DNA of 64,000 nucleotides, from positions 558,001 through 622,000 of the forward strand of contig VSJF01000007.1 of assembly GCA_009739215.1 (NCBI GenBank). The letters run 5' to 3'. The notes under the pieces were generated by a model. It did no database searches, was not told where the DNA came from, and was given only the letters and a program-made list of their open reading frames with translations. This DNA is from Floccularia luteovirens (taxonomy: Eukaryota; Basidiomycota; Agaricomycetes; Agaricales; Squamanitaceae). How positions within the stretch are numbered: the stretch's first letter is position 1; every line of letters begins with the position of its first letter. This document shows, piece by piece, positions 1 through 11,917 of the stretch. The position numbers were made by a program, and so were the translations under genes.

Positions 1-1309
1 GCTGCTGCAAAGACAGCAGGCACAGGAGCTCAAGCTGATGCTTTCAACGCAGTATTTGGCATTACAACAGTATGACTAAATTATTTCTCCAAACGAGTTC
101 TTTTCTAAAATTTCCTGATAGCAATTCAGTAACGTGGCATCTGTAGATGATCAGGGGAAAGCTATAAACGGAACTAGCACTGTTTCTGCTGCAACTACAT
201 CAACTGCACAACTCGCTAATACTGCAACTGCAACTGCATCATCAGCACCAAGTAGTTCAGCCGATGGAGGCATCGGAGATTTTGGCTCTTGTTCAGTCCC
301 CAAAATCCAGTTTGGTCCTGGCTTTGATGGAAGGAAGGAGACAAGTTTCGAACCTGTTGACAAAGGTATATTTTCTGGACATGTATGGCCTGCGATAGCT
401 AACAGCCCTGTGACAAGCTTCTTACAACCATGGCTCAGCACAAAATATTGCGATAATAACCAGTGAGCAACATTCATCTTATATCTTTACCCTTAATTAT
501 GAATTAAATTGTGTTCCTTGTCTAGAATTCATGTGCGATACTCTGACGAACACTTGTGGTGCAGATCAAAACGCGAAGAATACCTGCGCGACAGCAGAGA
601 ATGCTGCTGCATCAGCTGCTGCCGGAACTGGGGCACAAGCTGACGCGTTCAATGCCGTGTTTGGTATCACGACAGTACGTTCTACTCTACCGGTCCACTT
701 CCGCTCAATTATAGAATGAATTTTTATCTTTTCAACAGGATTTCGCTAGCGTAACTCAGCTTGACGACCAAGGAAGACCTGTTGGTGCAGCTTCATCTTC
801 AGCTGCATCATCACCGAATACTTCGGTGGCAGTGCCACCCCCTGCGGCAACCACGGTTAATATCTCGATTCTCGGACCATTTAGAACTTAAATTGACAGT
901 TTCAATTTATATAAAGGTCGAATCAAAAGTTCAGTCAACTAGCAACCCGCCACCCCCTGCCAGTACCGGAGCACCTAGTAACGCTTCTGGAAACCGGCAA
1001 ACATTCACAGGTTCATTAGGAGGTGTGCAGCCTCCTGCTGTGACAGCACTTGGGAATGGGAAGTTCCAAGTCGAAGGAAATTCGGAGTTCAACGACCAAG
1101 GCAGTGCCGTTGAACGCTCCTGGTAAGTATTATTTAGATGGCGTTCTGGTTCTCTTGACAATCGATGGCTCATTTAATTTTATAACTATAGTGACGTACA
1201 GAACAACTTGTGTGCAAATGCGGCAAACGCTTCTAGGAATCAGGGAGGGTTTACAGTTGCTGCATGCAATGCACAGCAAGCACAATGCATCTCAGCAATT
1301 TCCTCATGA
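1..1309 (+). CDS. Ala/Cys-rich secreted repeat protein (5' end outside window)
   Basis: Seven exons can be joined in frame: 1-69, 122-365, 418-462, 526-674, 739-855, 917-1122, 1192-1309. The product has a repeated module. Each copy holds PVDKASYNHGSAQN-type text, then FMCDTLTNTCGAD, then TGAQADAFNAVFGITT, followed by a Ser/Thr/Pro-rich linker. The window opens inside the end of one module (GTGAQADAFNAVFGITT) and contains one more full copy, so at least two modules exist. The tail has regularly spaced Cys residues (NNLCANAANAS, AACNAQQAQC). I recognise this as a secreted protein family common in Agaricomycetes with no established function. The signal peptide would lie upstream of base 1. Exon joins are inferred from repeat-to-repeat agreement and GT/AG sites. 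Confidence 0.75.
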
Positions 1310-1977
1310 AAAATTTCTTTTCATATGAACATTCCTTCTTGACCCTCTGTGAAAACCTTTGCATCAATGCTTTCTCTTTCCTGCACGGGCTGCTAGTTTC
1401 TATCAACTTTTTGTATTTTACTTCCATTTCACCATCTGGAAGACGATCTTCTCTTCATATGGACCTTACCGTGGAACAGAATTTTGGCACTTTTTACTTA
1501 CACAATCATTGACTCTATTCCAAGTATTGTCATTGCCTCTGTCATGATACTTTCTTAGAAATTCTTTCATTTGAAGGGCTCTTTTAAAGATACATGGAAT
1601 AAAATCACCTGGCTTGTGTTTTATTTCAATTGAAAACCGTATTAACTTTGTGTCGCGGTTGAGAAACAGGCTTCGCTTAGTCAAATGGGAAGAGACTGAC
1701 TGACAGTGAAAGTGGACAACTGTTCTGTAATTTATTCGGGCGATATAAATACTTATAGCTACTCTGACGGGGAGCACTGAGTGGAGAGATAACAAGGCTG
1801 GATTATGTAGGATAGAATGCAGGATATTTGATGATGGTACATAGATATGAGCGATACAAAGGAAGGGGACAAAATCCAGACGAAAACAAAGTAGCGTATC
1901 CCCGATACCGCAAGGAACCACTGTGCTTACTAGTTACACTTACTATTAATCTTCACGTTCTATTAGAAACGTGCAAT
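1310..1977. other. Intergenic spacer, nothing recognised
   Basis: This stretch lies between the 3' ends of two converging genes. Open frames here (for example on the minus strand at 1466-1921) have no family resemblance and biased, non-coding-looking composition. No repeat or RNA gene was seen. Confidence 0.5.
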
Positions 1978-3864
1978 CTACGAAGAAGTTGGGGCTGGAG
2001 TGGTAGTATTCCTGGTTTTATGGTAAGCCAGAGCTTCTTGTCTTTCAGATTCCCAACGGTCCAGTTCTTCCTTGAGGTTTTTCACCCGTACCTCACTTAT
2101 AGGATGTCTAGAGCCCATTATGCGGCGGACGAGGCTCATGGACTTGTTTTCTGGTTCTTTTTCTACGTGTTCTGATATTGAACACTCTGCTTCTGAACTA
2201 GATCGGTGTTCCCAGAATCTGACCGCATCTCTTGCATCAAACCCAGAGTGTGCGAGCAGTCTAAAGATGAAATTGATTGAGCATCTCATAATACAAACAA
2301 CTCCGAGAATGTACCTTGCAGAGACGACATCTGCTTCCATTTCCTGCTTCACACTGGTGCAGTACTCGCCCATCTTGACCAGTTCTCCAGATCCCACATT
2401 ACCCAGTTGAGCCACAGCGTCGTTGAAGAAAGGTCCAAAAAACATAGTGATAGGAAAAATAAGCACCCTTATTACATCAGACAATATTGATAGAGTGCCT
2501 GGGATGATGACGGTTTCAGAAGATAGTGATTCTAGATGATGGGAGAGAATTAAATGTGATAATTCATGTGCGAGAAGGATCGCCAGTTCCGCTGTTTGTT
2601 CTTGTGTTGGAGTTGGATGTCTAGGCGTTGTAGAACTGATGTTGAATATATTGCCTAGAAGCTTTGATAGCCAAGGTTTATTCTCCTCAGGGGGTGCCGG
2701 GTACTCGGGTGGCATCCTGGCAAATATGTCATCAAGGAATCCGGAATATACGACTACTCCACCACCTCCATCTGGTCCGAACCCATAAGAGAACGCATTG
2801 GATGCATTTGGGTTATCAATAAGTAGCAAGGAATAGGGTGGACCTTGTATCGCATGTGGAAGAGGTTTGATCTTTTCTCCAGATATGGTCTCGCAGAACC
2901 AACGCAGGTACTCTGAGGCCTTTGGTCTTGGTCGTAACGGATATTTTGCAGGTGGGGGCATTGGCTTTGTCTCAGGCCCAAAACTCTCTAACCAATTACC
3001 GCCCTGTTCCTTTTCACCAGCAAGGAGAGGAACGATGCGTTCTAGTTTGCGTAAAGTATCGTTCACCCAGATGTATCTCCAGTCGTTGGAGGGGATTAAA
3101 ACCGGTGAGCCTTCTTGGGCTAATATATCCATTACGGCATTGTACCACCCCATACCTGCGAGTTGAGATGCAATTGTGTCCTCTTCCTCGGGGGAAAGTA
3201 TGATCATCCTCCACCTTGAAAAAACATCGATGTTAATCATTTGGTAATGGTACACAAAGGGTTGTTACGACATACCTTCCAGTTAAAGGAGTCCTCTCCA
3301 ATGATGCAATGATGGTCGCACAGAAAAGGGTGAATGGGATCATTACTAGTATCCTTAGCAAACGACTGCCACACTTTATTTTCTTCCTACTCTTTTCTTC
3401 AGAATGTGGAATACCGTAGAGAGCTGCATATTTAACGAATTTCCGAGATTTGTAGTTTCGTATCATTACTGCAGGCATAAGGGTCATTGCAATTCTACTA
3501 GCAGTTCTTGCTATCTCAAAAGAAGTCGAGGCCTGTTTATTGTAAACATCAGCGCTCGTGGCAACGACTGCGGATGGTGAAACACAACACGTACTTTGAG
3601 TAGGACTGCAAATAAAGGAAACAATGGCCCTCCATGATTTCTGGGTGTTGTATGGAACTTGGAACCCTGGATAGTTGGAAGAGATATATAGCATGCTTGA
3701 GGCCGACGTGTGACTTGCAACAAAGGTGATTGTAGCGAATGAGTGTGAGATAGGACTTGTTTAGGTGTAACTCGAGATGATTGTTGAATGAAGACAGAAG
3801 AATACCGACGCCCAGCAAAGCGCGGACCAGATTTAAGCGACTGATGTATTATGGACTTCAACAT
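1978..3864 (-). CDS. OMA1: Mitochondrial inner-membrane metalloprotease OMA1
   Basis: Three exons join in frame: 3864-3595, 3532-3276 and 3214-1978, giving about 587 aa. Both introns are 61-62 nt. OMA1 is a zinc protease of the mitochondrial inner membrane (family M48) that acts when mitochondria are stressed. The zinc motif HELSH is at about residues 392-396, and the third ligand lies in EMEAD at about 467-471. The N-terminus is basic and Ser/Arg-rich with few acidic residues, as expected of a mitochondrial presequence. A hydrophobic stretch around the second exon (ILVMIPFTLFCATIIASLE) is the likely membrane anchor, followed by TPLTGRWRM, which matches the conserved ETGRWRF region of fungal OMA1. 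A second hydrophobic stretch (VLIFPITMFFGPFF) follows the HExxH helix. The start is the first ATG before the presequence. It converges on the secreted protein and lies upstream of SVF1 in the same orientation. Confidence 0.9.
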
Positions 3865-4118
3865 AGTTCATTGTAAGATTTTCATGGTCAGAGTTGGACG
3901 GAAAGTCGAGGAAGAGTTTATCAGGGAAAAGGTGTAAAGCGTCACATCAGGATTCAAGGTTCCAAAATTGGCTGCACGTGATCTGAGACTTTGTTGGCCT
4001 CACACATCCACATCCTTGTGACTCACTCAATTTGCGAGCTCAACGGGATGAAGGAAGATAAGATTCGAGTCATTTCGTATAGTATACATTGCCAACTACT
4101 GATCATGAGATATCATGC

Positions 4119-5598
4119 CTATGAGATAAACGTCGCCTCATTATACAGAATTCCCTCCACTTCCAATCCAGAGGAGAGACCTGGAGCCAATGCTTCTGGG
4201 CCTTTTATCGTCAAAGTAGATGGGTTAAACCACTGAAGGAAATTACGAAAAGAAAATCAATTAGAAGAAGATCCCGTACATAGCCAGAAAATCTCACTTG
4301 ATAGATGTAAGGTTTTGTTCCAGCAACATAGTTGACAGCCATTTTTACGACATAGGGTATCTCCGCGAGAACATCAACCTTCTCAATAAGACCTTTCGGA
4401 TCCTTGATTCCACCGAGAGGTGTTTGTACTTTGGCTTCTAAAACCCCTGGGGCTTCTGGAAGAATGGATGGACCTTTCCACTCAAATGCAATATCTTGGG
4501 GTTTCTTGTACCCAGTATCTGGGTCCTGGACAGTATTCAAATGCGTTGCCCTTGAGATTATGGAAGCCTTGGAATCATCCTCGCCTGGCCAATGTGTCTG
4601 TGCCGTAACACTCGCAAGCTTGTTTCCCACAACGAGCGATCCGACATTCACAGCAACACCGCCGGATCCCGAGCCTTTCTTTCCATAGGTGTTTATTGTC
4701 GTAAACTCCATCTGGATCGCAGACACTCCTCCGTGTGCCGCACTCTGGAAATGAGCAAAATTCCAGCGGGAGGCAACAAGGTTGGGCCGCATGCCTTGGA
4801 TGGCATGCACAAACATCCCAGGTCCCTTGATACTTTCAGCCTTCCCATTGTGGACTACAACACCAGTCGCAGAGAAACGAGGCCAGAATCGATGGATCAC
4901 ATATCCATCCGCCTTCTGAACATCCGTGCCAAAGTGCGAGTATCCGCCCTCAGGACCCTTCCCGGCCTTGAAGCCAGGGACGGAAGCGGGGCGCTGAACC
5001 TCAAGGGACACTTGAAGGTCGGTACCTAGGTTGGCTCTAATGTTGTAAGACTCTGGATGGTCAGAGCCAGGGTTGGCTTTGTATGTAATAGAGAATTCGT
5101 CAGCTTTGCTAGACCGTTTGTCTAGACCCGGGGGAGGTGTAACAAAGTTGGAGACGTTGACAGATTTCCAGATTCTTTCTCCTGTGTTATGGTTGTATAA
5201 CTTGCATGTGAACTGGATTGTCGGGTACCATAAACTACGATACCAGATCCGTAAGAATGATTGAATGGTTGCAGGAAAGACAAAGTAGCAAATTCAGGAG
5301 CGAAACTCACCCGACTGCAGAGTGGATTACTTGGCACATGAGAGAGATATTATTCTCGGTAATTGTATAGAAGACTTGCGTCTCGGTGACGAATCCGCCT
5401 GCACACAACCATTCCGTGTCCTTTGGTTCGAGCTCACCGAAGAGCTGAGATCCATCTGATATATTGCCTGTGACAGCATGGAAGTTTGGTGCGTGGGGGT
5501 CCGCAGGAGCGGAAGTGCTGTTTATCAAGAAAAACTGGTTGAGCAAAAAGCCTCGATAAAAACGAAAGAAAATCTCACGAAAATAAGGTGGAGAACAT
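4119..5598 (-). CDS. SVF1: Survival factor 1 (Svf1-like)
   Basis: Four exons: 5598-5579, 5517-5311, 5234-4298, 4232-4119, about 425 aa, all in phase. The first exon is only 20 nt and the reading frame crosses the junction as MFSTLFSTSAPADP, which is the expected Svf1 start. Conserved blocks follow in family order: GELEPKDTEWLCAGGFVTET, GLWYPTIQFTCK, MFVHAIQGMRPNLVASRWNF, HGGVSAIQMEFTT, YGKKGSGSGGVAVNVGSLV, DPDTGYKKP, EIPYVVKMAVNYVAGTKPY and the tail EGILYNEATFIS. Svf1 is a lipocalin-like protein with two beta-barrel halves, linked in yeast to oxidative and cold stress survival and, more recently, to sphingolipid (ceramide) transfer. No signal peptide or membrane span is seen. The short first exon means an automated call could pick the wrong start. 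Confidence 0.93.
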
Positions 5599-5785
5599 GG
5601 TAGTAAGGAAAAGAGATTGTGATTAGAGAGGGGGGCGTCGCACCCTGAGTTATCTGACTGTATAACCTGCTTTGGCTCGCTCATCCGGAACAAAGCGTCG
5701 CATCGCTGCCTGCACCATGTCTTACGCTTGTCTCATTTATCGTTGCAATCATTGTCTATTAATCTACAACTGCTTTCTAAATCGC

Positions 5786-7353
5786 TTAGCCTCCTTCTGC
5801 CTCCGTACGTGCTCGCTTTTTTGAGCGCGGCACCTCTGTCTCATTCCCCTCGGTTCCCAATGAACTCGTTGACCTCCGATCACTATTCCCTTCCGATGTC
5901 CCAGAACTGTGCATCAAATTACTAGACAAGGCAATGTTCGGATCCCAGGAACTCGACCCACTCTGGATAATTGTATTCAAATTTGACTGATCAGGCTGCC
6001 TCAGGTAAACAAAAGATTATCAATGATACAAACGAAAAACTCGAGGGGTAAGCTTTGGAATACTGACTGGCGAAGAACCACCACCTTCTGCATCGTACGC
6101 CCATGAAAAGTCCTCGGCCTCATCAACCTCTATAGCTCCACCGCTACTGATTTCTTGGGGCTGGCTATCTGACCCGCGGTCATTGATGACATACAAGCCC
6201 GAACCAATAGTTTTCTCGAACCTCATGGACCCGCTCGACAGTAATTCCAGAAGTTGTTTGTTTTGTACTGCCTTGAGGGTAGACGGATTTTTTGCAGGTA
6301 TATCCGGTGGCCATCCTACAAGTTGAACTCCATAAACATCCAGCCGCTCGGGGTTTCTCCATTTCATTTCTGCATTGCGAATACCACTTGCAGATCTAAC
6401 AAGCACAAGACCGTAAATATTTTAACCAAACATAAAATATAAAATTATCAATAACCTCAAGGCTATCCTGACATCCTCGTATAACTTGAGTTTCAAAGAC
6501 TTGGCCGAACCCTGGATCACGGGGGGGATATTCTCATTCACAGGGTCTTGCATTTGCCGGATATCTGGGTTGCCGTCTTTGCCTGAACTTGCATGCTTCA
6601 AAAACTGCATTTTGAATGCTTTTGCGCCAGCCTCTCCTCCCCCCCGCATTCCTCTCCAAAACTCCCGACCCTTGACTGAACCACCAAGGAAACCCTGATC
6701 CGAGGCCTCGTTGGGATCTACGGCAAGGAGAAACGACTGCACCCCGGAGGTTTCGCATAGGGATTCCAGGATTCGGGATGTGTGACAAAGAGCAGATAAC
6801 ACTATATATATATATATATGTCAAAGCAAAGCTGGGTGGAGTGGCTTACACACGAAATAAGAATAAGAAGTGCACCTTGTGTAGATCTGTCGTCGGCATC
6901 AACGTGTCCTGTTTCAAAAGAAAAAGAAGGTTGGAATAGATATTTAGCATGCCATTCTGCAACATATCGTCTCGTCTGTGAGGACTAATGTCAGACAAAA
7001 TGAGATAATTTTTCAACAGCAGAAGTCCAATAGACCTCATCAAAAGGCCGAAGTTCTCGATCCGCAAAAGCCCTGATATCAGCCAGGCTCTTTTCCATAA
7101 ATGTGTCCAACCGCTCGAGAAACAGGACGTCTCTTGTTTCCGACTCGTGTGCAGAAAATTCGAGCATTCTTCCTAGGTTGGAGTCGTTAATGGATATTTC
7201 GTATGCGATATGTTGGCTGTTGTCGCTTGTTCATATGATATATAAGTATTTGAGGCTCAAAGAAGAAAGTTTCAATGAACAATCAGTTTTTCAATGTCGA
7301 AACACTCAACACGAAGATCTGAAGTTACTGTTCAAAGGGATGTCATCGCTCAT
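5786..7353 (-). CDS. Unrecognised basidiomycete protein
   Basis: At least five exons can be joined in frame between about 7167 and 5786. The central part reads HTSRILESLCETSGVQSFLL, then KGREFWRGMRGGGEAGAKAF, then VYGVQLVGWPPDIPAKNPST. It ends in an acidic/Ser-rich tail with a basic cluster (RSKKRAR) just before the stop, which could be a nuclear signal. I recall similar YGVxLVGWPPxIPxxNPS text in hypothetical proteins of mushroom fungi but know no function. The start is uncertain. ATG at 7167 opens the frame MLEFSAHESETRD, but the frame stays open upstream. A short extra exon from ATG 7353 (MSDDIPLNSNF) with an intron ending near 7215 also fits. One intron contains a short (AT)n run at 6803-6819. 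It is divergent from ACL4. Confidence 0.6.
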
Positions 7354-7428
7354 TTCACGTGACGGCCAAATTTCATCCAAGTACATTTTTTTACGACGAC
7401 GATACATATAACCACAATCGGCCTACAG

Positions 7429-8815
7429 ATGGGGCGTACAAGGAACAAGAAAAAGACACTCTTATCAAAAGTAGCTCCAGCCGCCATTCAAAATGTCAAC
7501 ACAACCCAAAAGGCGCCTTCAATAGAGTCACTACTACAAAAAGCACAATCTTTGATCGTCGAATGTGATTACGACCTGGCATTACGCTTTGTGCGGCGTG
7601 TTCTTCAGCTAAGCCCTTCTCACGCGGAGGCAAAAGAGATGCTTGGAGTTGTACTGCTAGAAACAGGTGAAATTGAAGATGCGAAACAGGTACTTTTGCC
7701 ATCATTTTATTCATTTTATCAATGAGATTAATCTGTTAGTTCACGCTTATAGGCATTCTTATCCCTGGTCCCACCTCATTCCGATGCACCGTCTCCACCA
7801 CCACCTTCTGCATACCTATATCTTGCACAACTTTGCGATGACGACCCCCGATTAGCATTGCAATATTATCAGGCAGCTGTTGATATTCTCACACTGCAGC
7901 TGAAAGGAAAAGTTCGTGCAACCGATGATACTTCCAAAACCGACGAAACCGAGTTGAAGAATAGTATTGTAAGAGCTCTAATCGGACAGGTAGAAATTTG
8001 GATGGACCCTTCGTACGATCTATGGTATGACCGCTTCTTGTGTTTAGAAATTATGTAAAGCTAATTATGTTGTAGCTTTGAGCCAGAGGCTGAAAAAACA
8101 TGCGAAGACCTGTTAACTGTAGCACTGCAGGTAGACCCTGGTAATCCCGAGGCTCTACAAATGTTGGCTTCAGTAAGGATGTCGCAACAGCGGCCAGACG
8201 ATGCGAAACAATGTCTTGAACAAGCGTGGACAGTTTGGAAAGATCTTGATCTCGGTCGGCAACTTTTTCCCATTGACAACTTGAATGCCGTTTGACAGGA
8301 TTTAATTGTTTATGCAGATGATGCAAAGCTTCCGTCGATACCCACGCGTCTTGCATTAGTCAAGCTGTTTTTGGAGTTGGCTCTGTATACTCCTGCGCTG
8401 TTGGTGCTGCAAGGAATAATGGCAGCGGATGACCAGGAGGTGGAGGCTTGGTATCTCGAGGGATGGTGTTTCCTATTGATGTCCGAACAAGCACGAGAAA
8501 ACGGAGGAAGTCTAGATGAGATGACATGGCAGGAACTTGCTCAAGATTCTCGAGACTGCCTTGAAACATGTCAGGTGGTACGTGTATTTCCCATCGGACC
8601 ACATGGTGATTTCGAAGCTGAAGTTATATTGATCGGCATTTTAGCTACACACGAACCAAGAACATCCAGACAAACCATTGCTTGAACATGTGAAAGAGTT
8701 GATAGCAAAGTTGGATGAGCTTGGGATAGTTGTGTCCGCTGCTGATGAAGAAGGTGAAGACGAATGGGTTGATGATGATGAGGGAAGCAGCTGTGATGAT
8801 GTTGAGATGAAATAA
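7429..8815 (+). CDS. ACL4: TPR protein, ACL4-type assembly chaperone of Rpl4
   Basis: Five exons: 7429-7689, 7753-8024, 8076-8254, 8318-8577, 8645-8815, 380 aa. The N-terminus is basic (MGRTRNKKKTLL). The body is a chain of tetratricopeptide helices, for example ALRFVRRVLQLSPSHAEAKE, YLAQLCDDDPRLALQYYQAA and ALQMLASVRMSQQRPDDAKQ. The C-terminus is strongly acidic (DEEGEDEWVDDDEG). This order and length match the Acl4 family, which binds newly made ribosomal protein uL4 (Rpl4) and delivers it to pre-ribosomes in the nucleus. The third intron has a weak GTCGGC donor, but its acceptor restores DDAKLPSIPTR. The assignment rests on architecture and remembered family text. A generic TPR protein is the alternative. 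Confidence 0.8.
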
Positions 8816-8969
8816 AGAATAAATAAAAAATGATAATAAAGTCAAAAATAGACCAATAACTACTAGCCGAGCGCCGTCCACAAAAGAACAAAATGAAAGT
8901 TGTGACTTGTTCTCCCCCTCTTGCATCTACGACCCCAACGGCTTTGAATATTCCAAACTGCGCACCTTC

Positions 8970-10786
8970 ATGGCAAAATTACGACGCGACACCCATCCAG
9001 AGTCTTACTTCTACCCACCACCACCAAAAACTCTACGTATTGTTGCGTCAGGCACGCTTTTTCTGACCCATAATCTGTTCGTTCCGTGCCACCCAGCGCC
9101 ACAAACGGTAGTACGCGCTCATTCAGTCGAGAAAACCAGAGGCGGATCAGCGAATACGGTAGCTCTCAATAAGGCTTTTCATTAACCCTCTCAACTTATT
9201 CCGAAAAAGCTGTTGTCTCTTTTAGCACAATTTCCTGCCGTAGAGTCTGTTTTGGTTGCTCCTTTGGGAGGCAATGACGAAGGAAGGATGATCCTTCGTG
9301 ATCTCGAGAATGAAGGAGTTACAACACGATATTGTAAGATTTGGAAAAGCGCAGGTGTTCCTACCGCGTGGGTTTTGCATGCAGGTAATAGAGTCTACTC
9401 TTCGTTCAACTGTAATTCGCGTAAAGTTTACGCGTTCCCTCCACTAGCCGAGGGTGATACCCGCACTGTTGTTAATCATAACCCTCTTCCGGATATTACA
9501 CATGAAGATTTTGTCCAACTATTGGGGCCCCTTCTTGCCCCAGAGAACTATCCACCAATTACATCCCCCACAGTCAGTCAGACGGTACCACAATCATCAA
9601 CCCCAACACTTCCATCTCCCTCAGCTTCTTCTCCCCGTCCCTCACAGTCAGGACCCCACCCATCTTTTCTAGCAAATCCCAACAGTCCAGCACCGTTTGA
9701 TTGGCTACATTTTGAAGGTAGATCTGTGAAGACCACTCTAAATAACATGACTGGACTGGATGGGCTAGCACGAGAACGAAAGTGGAGAAGCCACTGTGTG
9801 TTTAGTGTTGACGTAGGACGCAAAGGCCGGCAGGGTGTTGAAGCGGTGTGAATTCACTTTCATGTAATCTCATGGAATGAACTAATTTGTTTGTATTTTA
9901 GTTACTACCACATGCAGACGTGATCTTCCTCAATAAACACTATGCACAAGCTAGTTCACCTCATTATGCGACTACTCCACGAGCATTCTTACTCTCGTTG
10001 ACATCTCTCGCACCCCCACATGCATTACTCGTAGCGCATTGGGGGTCAGAAGGGGCTGCAGTATTGTCACTACCTACAAAGGAGTACTTCCAAAGTTCTG
10101 GATGGGTTGAAGAACGACCTATAAATTCTGTTACACAAAATGGTACTGGTGCACGCGGAAGGAACAACTCAAGAGGTCCTACTCATACCCCAAATACTTC
10201 CGATCTGCGCTCGGTGAGAAGTGGTAGTGACTTTTGGGCAGGAGGGCGCAGCCGTACACCTTCTTCTAGCGCATTCACTGCTGGAGGTAGTCACTATATA
10301 GAATCTGACACGAGTAATGATAGCGGAATTGGGCATTCTATGGGATACATTAGGTCGCGCTCTGAATCACATGGACACAATCAGAGTCAATATACCACCG
10401 CAGAAGACGATGACGATAATGATTCACAAGCCACAGAAAAACCAGAGTTGGAAGCTGAGTATGCAGTGGGAGTTGTGGATGAGGTCGGAGCACAGGATGC
10501 GTTCATTGCAGGGATGATTTATGCGTTGACCAGAAGAATCATGCCGGGTACTCCTTATACCCCTTCCTGGAGCGGTGAGGATGCTACCGGGAACCCCGCA
10601 GAGACTGAAAAAGGAAGGTGGAAGTTGGATGAGTGTTTAAGGTTAGTTTTTATCTCCTTTTTCTCTGCTGTGGGCATTGAAGAATATACGTATAGGTTTG
10701 CAACTGAACTTGCAGGAAGAAAGGCTCGTCGAAGGGACTGGGCTGGGCTTGCTGATGAAATGACGCAAGCTGGTTGGTTCGATTAG
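8970..10786 (+). CDS. PfkB-family carbohydrate kinase with disordered insertions
   Basis: Four exons: 8970-9158, 9210-9845, 9902-10641, 10696-10786, 551 aa. Domain markers are the N-terminal sugar-binding glycines (KTRGGSANT), VLVAPLGGNDEGRMI, SAGVPTAW, the loop HADVIFLNKHYAQ, and the C-terminal signature VDEVGAQDAFIAGMIYAL with the catalytic Asp. This resembles the ketohexokinase/ribokinase branch. It is much longer than the usual 300-330 aa. A Ser/Pro-rich insertion sits at about residues 180-230, and a second insertion (Arg/Ser/Gly-rich then acidic, EDDDDNDSQ) lies before the signature. The signature has GAQD where the family usually has GAGD. The substrate cannot be named. The chosen ATG (MAKLRRDTH) is the first in frame; the frame is open upstream to 8907. 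Confidence 0.8.
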
Positions 10787-11229
10787 CCAGCATGAAAACA
10801 AACTACTTATGATGATTTAATATTTTCCACTGATTTGGTCAAGGACGTATTTTGCACCTCTCACTATGCCATTTATGCTCAATTAATACCTCGAAACATC
10901 TATAGGATCTCTAACAACATCTATTGTGGTATTGGTTTATATAGTATATAATACTTATGAACTTACGAATATATTACATTTCGTACTTTGAGATAGGTTG
11001 GATATACCCTTGCCGCCGAGTTCCATATCCACCCCCCACCCATTATCAGGGGTCCTATCACATCCTAACTTTTCATTTCACGCAGTGTACTTAGCCCACG
11101 TCAGGGTGCAGCTGATTAACGCAGAAATTCTACATGTGGAGTGTTTTTATTGTTGCGTTTGCTTGCATTTCAATCTAATCTGATACAACTAAGTACGAAA
11201 CGCGTAATTAGTGATGATGCTCTGCATGT
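10787..11229. other. Spacer between converging PfkB kinase and COX4
   Basis: AT-rich 3' flanks of two converging genes. Bases 11208-11229 contain the apparent out-of-frame remainder of the COX4 C-terminus, ending in a TAA at 11208-11210 on the minus strand. Nothing else was recognised. Confidence 0.5.
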
Positions 11230-11792
11230 TCATCGCCAGTGGAAATCTAGTGCATATACTATAGTGAAGTTAGACAAGAGATGTTACATATATTAAGGAA
11301 GTCGTTGTACTAACCTGAACCACATTCCGTGCAGCGCCTTTGTACATCCTTTTTCAAGTTGAACCAGATGATGTCGTGCGAGTCTGCGGGGAAGCCAGTG
11401 CAACCAACAATCCGTTCAATATCCTATTGGATACAACCATCAGCTGCTATAGAAGAAACTACAGCTAGGAAATATCTACTTACATATGACGGGACCAAAA
11501 TGGGGTCAGCTTTTGTGCCCAAACGGCTTGCGTCCAGGGGGCTTTCGTCAAAGACATCGATACCCTCTAGCTCCCCAAGTAGCTGTAAGCGTTCCAACCC
11601 AGTTGCTTGCTGAATGTCTGTTGGCATCTCTCCGGGTTTTGCACCTTCACCGATAAGTTGGGGAGGTGCGGGTCCTCCCGAAGACACGCGAAGACTTGTA
11701 GAGAAAGCACGGAGAGGCAAAGCTGGAGTTTTCAGAGATGAGCGTGCTGCGAGAGCAGCTGGGCGTACTGCGCGAACAGCAGTTCGAAACAT
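11230..11792 (-). CDS. COX4: Cytochrome c oxidase subunit 4 (Cox4/COX5B type)
   Basis: Three exons: 11792-11484, 11423-11315, 11258-11230, 148 aa as read. The start MFRTAVRAVRPAALAARSSL is a classic mitochondrial presequence. The mature part has GEMPTDIQQATGLERLQLLG, FDESPLDASRLGTKADPILV, then IVGCTGFPADSHDIIWFNL and the zinc-site CTECGSVYALDF. Cox4 is a nuclear-encoded structural subunit of complex IV in the inner membrane that binds zinc through these cysteines. The reading frame ends D-F-H-W-R-stop. One base fewer would continue D-F-H-G-D-E-H-A-E-H-H-H-stop, the ending I expect for basidiomycete Cox4. So the last exon seems to carry a one-base insertion (see findings). It is divergent from the RMND1-like gene, with 125 bp between the two ATGs. 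Confidence 0.93.
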
Positions 11793-11917
11793 TGTTGAGT
11801 TAGTGAAGGGAGACGGTTTATAACCTTTGTGATGTACTCCCGCGGACTCCCGATTAGGACCTTCGATCAACCAATCATATTACAATTTTGTGAATTCAGT
11901 TGGAACTAATTCTGATC

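Noticed and set aside
6803..6820. (AT)n run as a possible TATA box or origin
   Set aside because: It sits at the 3' end of an intron in the unknown minus-strand gene and is simply a short microsatellite next to the acceptor.
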